From: Paramacrobiotus richtersi
Lineage: Eukaryota > Tardigrada > Eutardigrada > Parachela > Macrobiotidae
Assembly: GCA_034698045.1 (NCBI GenBank)
Contig: JAQGAU010000571.1
Location: 1-26,166, forward strand
Reading direction: 5' to 3'
Length of the DNA: 26,166 nt
In this document: one piece after another, positions 9,633 to 26,166 of the stretch
Layout of the letters: each line of letters starts with the position of its first letter
Position numbering within the stretch: the first letter of the stretch is position 1
Position numbers and translations under genes: made by a program
Notes under the pieces: generated by a model
Databases searched by the model: none
The model's input: only the letters and a program-made list of their open reading frames with translations
Told to the model about the DNA's origin: nothing

Positions 9633-9806
9633 TCCACGGGGTGGAGTCTTCCACGCGTTCTTGTAATCGCAGATACAGAAAGTCGCGAAACAAGTGACGG
9701 TTTCTTGTTGGCTCACTGTTATACTGAGGAAGACACTAACACTGGCCAAAAGCAGGAAAGGTGCCTGCTAGACGGCTACCAGTACCGGCAAAAAGCAGAA
9801 ATTTAA
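9633..9806 (+). CDS. Candidate plus-strand exon of an unidentified gene
   Basis: A 57-codon open stretch reads protein-like: RVLVIADTESRETSDGFLL, then AHCYTEEDTNTGQKQERC and LLDGYQ. The composition (acidic, few low-complexity codons) differs from the AT-rich flanks. A likely exon is 9673-9781, between the acceptor ATCGCAG and the donor CA|GTACCG. Possible next acceptors are the T-rich TTTTTTTTCAG near 9821 and TTCGTAG at 9855-9861. The latter leads in frame to SFGHPSSLSHIRTVPHATVA and a stop. No start exon can be joined with confidence. It may be part of a small gene running 8.1-9.9 kb, or a decayed one. No homologue comes to mind. Confidence 0.3.
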   Translation, partial: STGWSLPRVLVIADTESRETSDGFLLAHCYTEEDTNTGQKQERCLLDGYQYRQKAEI

Positions 9807-10299
9807 AATGTTTTTTTTCAGATTACATTTTGAAGTTATTATTTTGTACAACTGTTCGTAGGTCCTTCGGACATCCATCCAGTTTATCCCATATACGTAC
9901 CGTCCCACATGCAACGGTCGCATGAGTGCCCAAGTTGGACCGTTTCTGCTCTTGTCCAGAAAATAAATGAAGCCTTTACCAAATAAACATTACGTAGCAG
10001 AAAAAAACAAATGCTGAAATTTTGAACGAATTGTTGCATGCAAATCGGGGGATAGCGCAGTTCAAGGGTCCGGCGGAGCTGTTTCCGCAGCTGGTACGAT
10101 TTGAATTAACTATTTTTTTAAATATCGCTGACATTCGATAAAACTGTAAGTACTATAAAATTTAATGATATCAAAACGAATACAGGTTTAGATTACATTT
10201 GAAGATTGTTGACAGCAAGACTTCACGAAGTGCCGGGAGGGACTCAAAGGATCGAACTGACAAAAGTCGATAAATCAGTACTGTACAGAAGTATATCTG

Positions 10300-11148
10300 A
10301 AATCCGTATAATAATGAATGTAATGTAAATGAGCGACTCGTTATCACTAGAGATGGCAAAACTAAAAGTGACTTCACTTCAGTGACTTCACTTCACCAAA
10401 ACTAGACCAAAATTTTTTAGTCGCCAAAATCGACTTGGTGTCGTGGTGTAGTGACTAAGTTGTAGTGACTAGATCTCGCTTCGTTAAAAATTTTGGTGAG
10501 TTAACGAAAGTTAACCGAGACTAAAGCGCACATGCCACAAAACAGGGAAAACAGCGTAATGACAACATTTACACCTATGTCGCCGCTTGGTACAGTGGGA
10601 AAACAAAGATATTTTAAAAAATTCACCTTATCTAGCGTGGTTTTGCTTTGAAAATGCTGCAATAATGGTGTCTTCTGTTGAAAAAACTTATATTTTTCGC
10701 CAAAAACACGATATTTTATGTAAAAACTGGGCGGTACTCGTTAACCGGTTAACCGTTACCAAATTAACAATTTTAACCGTTAAAACAGACTTCACCAAAA
10801 CTTCTGGTCACTAAAAATTTGCAGACTAAAAATTTTAGTTTACGCAAAAGTTAACGACGTTAACCAACTAATTAGTGAACTAAATTAGTTTTGCCACCTC
10901 TAGTTATCACCTGCGACTTGCGAGGTATGCACTGCGAACGCTATGCACCAGAATGCCCGGATCGCTATGTAAAGTGATAAAAACGTAGTGCAATGGCTTT
11001 AATCGCTCTTGCTTCCGTTAATATAACCAGTTTCATTTGCAAGTCTGTACTAATGTACGCTGATTGTACCGTTTCTATACAACCCTGCTTTTTTGACTTT
11101 TAGATCACTGCGGATACACCGAAAGTACGTGTTCGTATCTTTAATTCG
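10300..11148 (+). repeat. Interspersed repeat R1, copy b, split by a hAT element
   Basis: The left piece (about 10300-10347, TCCGTATA..CTCGTTAT) and the right piece (10911-11148, CGCTATGCACCA.., CGTAGTGCAATGGCT, GAAAGTACGTGTTCGTA) together line up with 7690-7980. The 555-bp hAT element plus one copy of its 8-bp target duplication accounts for the gap. The A-box-like motif is at 10984-10998. The left limit is uncertain. Confidence 0.65.
10348..10902. mobile_element. Non-autonomous hAT-type DNA transposon (MITE), 555 bp
   Basis: The terminal inverted repeats are TAGAGATGGCAAAACTAA at the left end and the complement of TAGAGGTGGCAAAACTAA at the right end (17 of 18 bp match). It is flanked by a perfect 8-bp direct repeat, GTTATCAC (10340-10347 and 10903-10910), the target-site length made by hAT transposases. 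The TAGAGGTGGCAAA-like end is also typical of the superfamily. It encodes no transposase and so must depend on one elsewhere. Subterminal sequence is rich in GTTAAC and AGTGAC words, including a 14-bp tandem duplication (AGTGACTTCACTTC at 10367-10394) and the palindrome GTTAACCGGTTAAC (10740-10753). These are the sort of sites hAT transposases bind. The intact duplication indicates a fairly recent insertion. Confidence 0.93.
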
Positions 11149-11843
11149 TCCGGGAAAGCCGGCATTTTTACACCATTATAATAAAAACAAAAATCTTTTA
11201 CATTTGCCGCCATTCAGTTCAACAACGATACTTCTATATATAAAGTTTCAAATCCTTGCATATGATCCGGTATCGGCCACCAATTCTAAGGCACGAGTTA
11301 GATCCTACGTCTTATTTAGGTCAATTTCACAGATTTATAATTAACTGTATTATAGTATATTAAGCCATATTAATTTTGTGTTTGTGAATGATTATAAAAA
11401 CGTGATAAACATTAAACACTCGGGCACACCCCGCTGTTACAGGTTACAACGCAATGAAACCTTCGCAACGGCACGCCACCTGTCTCTTGACTGCATTATT
11501 TCCCGAACACTTCACACAATCAACTCGAGCGCGCCAAAGCTCGCAAATTGCTAATCCATTGGCATTACGCGTTGACTCGTTTGATCGCATTTCCCTTTCC
11601 GTAGTGACGATTTTTGATTGAAAATTATGATATAGATGATTATCGTTCGCTGTTCGTTACCAGTAACGGTGTATGGTAAAGACAGTCTGACCGTGAACTA
11701 TTTGGAGAGCTTGTAACTTGTTTGGTTATTTCATCTGAATTCTGGTAGCATACCAAAAACAATGACAAATATGTGATAAATATTTGATTTCGACTGAGAA
11801 ATCAGTTTGGGAATTTTATCATCATTAATTGTTTTTCGTGATT
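11149..11843. promoter_or_regulatory. Upstream region of the ACK gene
   Basis: This is the 5' flank of the plus-strand kinase gene. No coding sequence is supported. It probably contains the promoter and 5' UTR, but I see no unambiguous TATA box or initiator, and cannot place the transcription start. Confidence 0.3.
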
Positions 11844-21639
<9,796 letters not shown>

Positions 21640-22980
21640 AGGGAATGGTATACTGGTTGGGTGTTTTGTAGATTTGTCTAGATTTAGCTGATTTAATTTG
21701 AACTCACCATTTCTTGAAAATTTTTTACTTTGACCCGCCTGTTTTAAGGGTTTCTACTCTGTTTCGTTCCTTTTCTGTGTTGTAGTAGAGTTTTTGATAC
21801 TAGATCGGATGTAACTGATAAGTTTTAGTTCACAAAAGAACACAGACAGCACTTGAATATCAAAATTCCGGTTCTTACGGTATTGGCTATGCTGAGTAAT
21901 CGTAGCACAGTGGATATGCGGGCCATTGCCAGTTAAGTGTTCGTTGAGTGCTCAAGCGCTGAAATAAAAAAATACAAATCGAGATGCTTTCCTTTGTTTT
22001 CGAAATGTTTTTTTGTCTCTGAATACAGCAACAAAGAAAGCAGCGTTCAGAGCACTTTCCAAACGATTCCCCTGTCAAAAAGGCAATAAAAGCAGTCTAA
22101 AATCGTTCTCTGTTTTACGACCATAGCTCCATGCCGATCCAGCTGGAATATGTTTTAAATTGACAAGTGAACTGCGTCTTCGTTAGTCGATTTATTATCG
22201 GGGATTTCGCCAATAAAATTTAATCATAATGACTAGGTCATACACGTTTTTCGCAAGGAAATGAGGTAGTTCTTTACTTTACCGACCTTTGACAAGTGCA
22301 AAACTTATACAACATAATTATAATAGTTTAGCCTCTACAAAAATTAACAATAATTATGAGCGATTGTGTACGTAATATTCGAGCTACTGGTAAGAAGCCT
22401 GCACTATCAATGCGTGATTTTGCTCTGGATCCCAGACATACGTACGTACTCGACGCTTACAGAGCATTATACATTATGTATCGTCAGAAATCGTAGAACA
22501 AAGGCGTACAAAGCTTGATTTACGCAGCTATTATTTGCTGGTGGTCTTAATCATGCACTATAGATACGGTATGACAATTAACAACTTCATTGTTTTTCAT
22601 AAAAAGATTGTTATTTAAGCAGTTTTTCAGCTTTTACCCAGAAAATTAAGCGACGATGCGCGTGCTGGTCATACGTATATGGAGACGAAAGAAGTCACAT
22701 CTTGCCAACGTCGAAAATTGAATACACTACTAACATCTTTACTTACATTGGTGACCTTTACTTTTTTAAACAATTGCCCGTAGACGCGGTACGTACGGAC
22801 AAATATTCGTACATACAACATCCGATAAAACAGTTCTTGTGTGTTTTTCCGTGCTTGTACCGCATTTATATACAGTACTTGCTGTATTTATATGCTAGTC
22901 GTATGCATTGTGAATCTTATTCTCCCGATATCCCTCAATATCCATTTATGCGTAAGATTTAATTTCAGATCTGAAAAATA
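21640..22980. other. 3' flank of the ACK gene and spacer
   Basis: AATAAA occurs at 21963-21968 and 22085-22090; either could be the polyadenylation signal of the ACK transcript, about 330-450 nt after the stop. A-box-like motifs lie at 21901-21915 and 22492-22506. No other gene is supported. The open frame at 22702-22962 is AT-rich, lacks an ATG at its head and resembles nothing I know. Confidence 0.45.
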
Positions 22981-23271
22981 TTAAATTTCTTGTAATAAAG
23001 CTAAAGTACGAAAGATTCCGGAAAGCGAGAAAAATGTGCCGGTCCTCGTGGGTGACACGTTTCCGCTTACTTGAACCCGAACCGGCGTAATCAATCCACT
23101 GCCGGTAAAACGTTCCTGTCCCGTCGTTACCGACACGAATTTGTTGATTTCCTATGGAATGTTAGCATTTTCTTCTCCTGGCATTAATCAACACACTTGC
23201 CTTCCGGGTAAACGTGCCGGCCGAGTGGAAAGCGTATCCTTGAAATTCTGACTAGCACGCCCGGAAGTCAT
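22981..23271 (-). CDS. Candidate small two-exon gene, 81 aa
   Basis: Exon 1 is 23271-23197 (MTSGRASQNFKDTLSTRPAR, then LPGRQ). A 45-nt intron (23196-23152, GTGTGT..CATAG) contains a good branch-point sequence, TGCTAAC, just before the acceptor. Exon 2 begins at 23151 with EINKFVSVTTGQERFTGSG and LITPVRVQ, and stays open to TAA at 22983-22981. GC content is well above the flanks across exactly this stretch, and the frame is kept over the splice. The second exon could instead end at the donor-like CAA|GTAAGC at 23070, in which case the 3' exon is not identified. I do not recognise the protein. It is probably cytosolic and basic, with no signal peptide. Upstream codons stay open, so the ATG is a choice based on context. 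Confidence 0.4.
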
Positions 23272-23391
23272 TGGCTCACAGGGGCAGTTCGCCGAGGTGT
23301 CGACGGATTTTAAATTTTTTTAATTTTTAAAAATTTTATTGTTTTATGAACAACGCTTTATTAGGGAAAATTTTTCCAAGTGGTGATCATG

Positions 23392-23692
23392 AGTCACGGT
23401 GTTTATACACAAAAACACCTGCAGTATGATGTCACAAGTCACTGTCAACGTCAACAACGTGGGAGGTTTGTTTGGCTGAAGAGAACTTCGATCCTGTTTC
23501 GTGGTTGTGGTTCGTGTTCCGCATGATGTCGTGGTTCGGTGAATATGAAAATCGTAGAACAATGGCTATAGTCCATGGACATCTTGTTCTTAAAGATAAA
23601 CTGTCAACATTTCTTCCGACAAAATTTGGGCGTGTGATTAACGTTGACTACGAATACCTTAAACCCTTTTTTCTTTCCGAGATGTATGTACA
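23392..23692 (+). repeat. Interspersed repeat R2, copy b
   Basis: This is the partner of 13208-13475, with the same order of blocks (GAGTCACGGTGTTTATACAC, AACACCTG, GGTTTGTTTGGCTGAAGAG, GTCGTGGTT, CGTAGAACAATGGCT at 23553-23567, TTTCTTCCGACAAAATTT). It lies between two minus-strand genes. Its left edge follows an AT-rich stretch (23310-23345). Confidence 0.75.
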
Positions 23693-23777
23693 GTAGTGCA
23701 CTGGCACTTGCTAATAATAACACAAAGCCAAGATAACTATAATATATGTAATGTTTCTAAGAGAAAATGAAAGAAGA

Positions 23778-25550
23778 TCACCTTTTTTCTGATCCTTTAA
23801 TTCCCGCCAATACGGACTGCAGTATTTTCGTGTACTCCCGCTCAACATGAGCAATCTTCTTCATCACTTTGTTAACGTTAATAGTAGTCCACGGCTCGGG
23901 AGCGCTTAGTTCCATACAGGCTTCATCATTCAGCGTGTTTATAGTTAAACGGTAGTCTTGGTTTCTCGGCTTTCCTTGTGTATTATAATAGGTGCGACCG
24001 CTCTTTGACGAACTGTTCGAAAGGCTGTCAGAAGGGCTTCCCAAGCAGCCACTGTCCAGTAAATCGCCAACTTTTGCACCGTCTGCCGTCCTTCCGGTCA
24101 CCTCAATGTCGTCGAATTCACCGCTAATTTTTCGCTCACTTACGCTTACTGCACTCGTAATGTTAACCGTCTCCTCCAGCTGATGAATCCTTCTTAGAGC
24201 CTCATCTTGCCCATTATGCAAAGCAAGAATTCGTTTGGCAAGGAAAACAATTTGGTCCTTAAAAAATTAAATGACACCAGTTACACTCTAGAGTGTTACA
24301 GCTGCCTAATCAGCGTAAAAATGGATCGAAAATTAATATTGTACATATGTGTACCGCGTTATTAGTACAAACTACAAGTAACGTCTAGTTCTAAAAATTG
24401 GAGTGGTGGAAAGATCTATCACAAACGATAGTAATTTCCGCCAACTCCGAACCATATTAAGCATAAAAACTAGCAGCGCAAAACGAGATAAACTTATACG
24501 GTAAAATTATTGTTAAGAAGTCTTGCTTTCCATTATCAGCAAATGTAAAAAATTTACAGTTGTGATTTATTACAGCAAAATAGCGACTTAATTAAACAGA
24601 AAGATGCAAAGCTGGATGACCATGCTCAGTTTGATTTCGTAATTAATGACAGTTTCGAGAGCTGTAAGCTCTTGTATATATATGCAGCTGCTTGCCGTTA
24701 GAATTTACCTTGAAATTATTTATTTCTGCGTCTGGTTTTTCCGCAGTATCATTTTCACGATCTGGAATGCCTGTCAAACATTTTAGATCTTGCAAGATAT
24801 CTTGCAGGGCTTCCGCAAATTCCGTCACCAGGCTATCGTTAACATCCTGAAATGTACACGGGGCAACTGAGTACAGACAATGACTCTCATAAAATTATTA
24901 TGATGGCAGCACTCTTAATAATGCTGTCATATTATTTCGACATTTGTATAACATATGAAAAAAGTCGTTGATAAGGTGGTTGAGCTAGACATGTATAACT
25001 CTACTTTATATAAATATTGCATGTATTGGTCTAATGCTAAACCATTCAACGGTATATTCTGGTGTTAAAAATGCAAGAAATTAAAGCTGTCGCAGATAAC
25101 GGTGATCTGCATGACTTGCGTACATGTGTGCAAAATACGGCGTGTCCAATATACCGATTCAAATAGGCAGCGGTTGGATATTATTACAACGATATTTTTA
25201 CAGTTAAATGTAATCCTAGACTCATACACTACACTGCAATTTACACAAAAAATAAGCTTTGGAACTATAATTATTGTAATTTATCTGTACAACTGAGCCA
25301 ACATAAAGACTTAGACATTTGTAATTTGATTATGGCATTAAATACATAAATAACTACAAATAATAATATCGTGCACTAAAATGACTTTAACGGTTACTTA
25401 TTAAGCCACATTGCGACAAAAACTAATTACTGTCCTTGACGATATTTTTGTAATTATTGCTCGCGATCATTTATTAACCAAACAAATCCAAAATCACAAT
25501 ACCTCATGGCTCCCTCCGCTGTCGTCAGAAATACAAGAAGAGCCTTCCAT
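23778..25550 (-). CDS. Acidic coiled-coil protein of unknown function, three exons, 221 aa
   Basis: Exons are 25550-25503, 24846-24709 and 24257-23778; all introns are phase 0 (GAG|GTATTG..TTTCAG|GAT and AAG|GTAAAT..TTTTTAAG|GAC). Exon 1 gives MEGSSCISDDSGGSHE. Exon 2 gives a helical acidic segment (TEFAEALQDILQDLKCLTG). Exon 3 opens with a probable coiled coil (FLAKRILALHNGQDEALRR, IHQLEETV), then a serine-rich linker (SPSDSLSNSSSKSG), and ends in a second helical segment (NKVMKKIAHVEREYTKILQS) and a basic tail. The heptad-like helices at both ends suggest a structural or adaptor protein that multimerises. I do not recognise the family and assign no function. There is no signal peptide or membrane segment. 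The start is favoured because it is the first ATG below a TATA-like element, and the resulting exon splices in frame. Confidence 0.75.
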
Positions 25551-25604
25551 GGCGTGTTAAGGATGGAAGGCCGGTAAATTAACTGGTAAGCAGAAAAAAA
25601 AATA

Positions 25605-25620
25605 AATCTTATATAAGATT
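25605..25620 (-). promoter_or_regulatory. Palindromic TATA-like element upstream of the coiled-coil gene
   Basis: AATCTTATATAAGATT is a perfect 16-bp palindrome with TATATAAG at its core. It lies about 55 bp before the ATG at 25550 on the minus strand. Transcription starting about 30 bp downstream of a TATA box would leave a short 5' leader. Being palindromic, it does not itself fix a direction. Confidence 0.45.
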
Positions 25621-26166
25621 GATTTTTTTGTGGTGCACAGCAGGAAATAATGGAGATCCGAATTCAAAATACGTAAGACAATATATGTCCATAGATGTTG
25701 GTAGTCAGATTAGCGCTATACTCGTATATAGCTCACTGAGCAATTAATGCAGGCTGCATAACTTTGTGATATATCGATGGAAACGATATGTTTGGAAGTA
25801 TAACTTTAGATAAGTTCGCACTTCATATATGTACATATATATGTGCTAGTGTACTGAAGACATTCGCAGTACTCGAAATACTTTGAACAAAACCTCATTA
25901 TAGATCGAGATATCTAGGCTGATTCTGCCTGACAGATGTTGCCAAGAAAATTATGGAATATTTTGCCACTTAGTTTCAAACTGGGCAAAAAGTAAATACT
26001 GAAAGGAATGTTAAGCACCACAAAAAATCGTCATCAATGGCACAATGAAAACGTCGTCCATCGTAATGCACATACAAATTACATTGTCTGATGGTCAGTA
26101 ATATCACACTTGATCACAACGCACATAACAAAGAGTGGGTGTCGTGACCGCTACGGTGTTGTACCA
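25621..26166. other. Intergenic, no gene seen
   Basis: AT-rich sequence with a short TATATGTACATATATATG tract near 25827-25842. No coding frame, repeat family or RNA gene is supported. Confidence 0.4.

Noticed and set aside
10044-10105. tRNA-like sequence (GATAGCGCAGTT .. GGTACGATTTG)
   Set aside because: A- and B-box-like words are present, but no acceptor stem or cloverleaf pairs; at most a SINE head remnant.
22702-22962. 86-codon plus-strand frame
   Set aside because: No ATG at its head, AT-rich codons, no recognisable motif.

Overview
The window is nuclear DNA from an animal, most likely a small-genome invertebrate. Genes are split by spliceosomal introns with GT..AG ends, the intergenic DNA is AT-rich, and the gene families (an ACK/TNK2 tyrosine kinase, SPOP-like BTB proteins, a C2-domain protein) are animal ones. 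I cannot fix the phylum from sequence alone. Arthropod, tardigrade or a similar group would all fit.

Left part, minus strand (1-6.9 kb). A three-exon gene for a 326-aa C2-domain protein runs from 6903 to 4564. It is followed by an SPOP-like BTB gene without a MATH domain (3250-2642), a copy of the end of the C2 gene's last exon (about 1893-1666), and a second BTB gene (323 to beyond base 1). The last two are a tandem duplicate of the first two, offset by about 2.9 kb. The copied exon end carries a 35-bp insertion made of inverted copies of its own flanks.

Middle (6.9-11.8 kb). This is repeat-rich spacer with one intact unrecognised 178-aa ORF on the minus strand (9194-8658) and a weak plus-strand candidate exon near 9.7 kb. 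A 555-bp hAT-type non-autonomous DNA transposon with a perfect 8-bp target duplication (10348-10902) has inserted into one of two copies of another interspersed repeat.

Right-centre, plus strand (11.8-21.6 kb). A complete 15-coding-exon gene for an 895-aa ACK/TNK2-type non-receptor tyrosine kinase is present. Its order is SAM-like N-terminus, kinase, SH3, CRIB, clathrin-box-like motif, proline-rich region and UBA. All intron phases are consistent. Most of its long introns hold one degenerate copy of a tRNA A-box-like motif, always in sense orientation.

Right end, minus strand (23-25.6 kb). There is a candidate small two-exon gene (23271-22981) and a three-exon gene for a 221-aa acidic, partly coiled-coil protein of unknown function (25550-23778), with a palindromic TATA-like element upstream.

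The genes do not form a functional unit that I can recognise. I found no convincing new biological system. The most notable items are the duplicated module with its template-switch scar, the nested hAT insertion and the one-per-intron repeat pattern.
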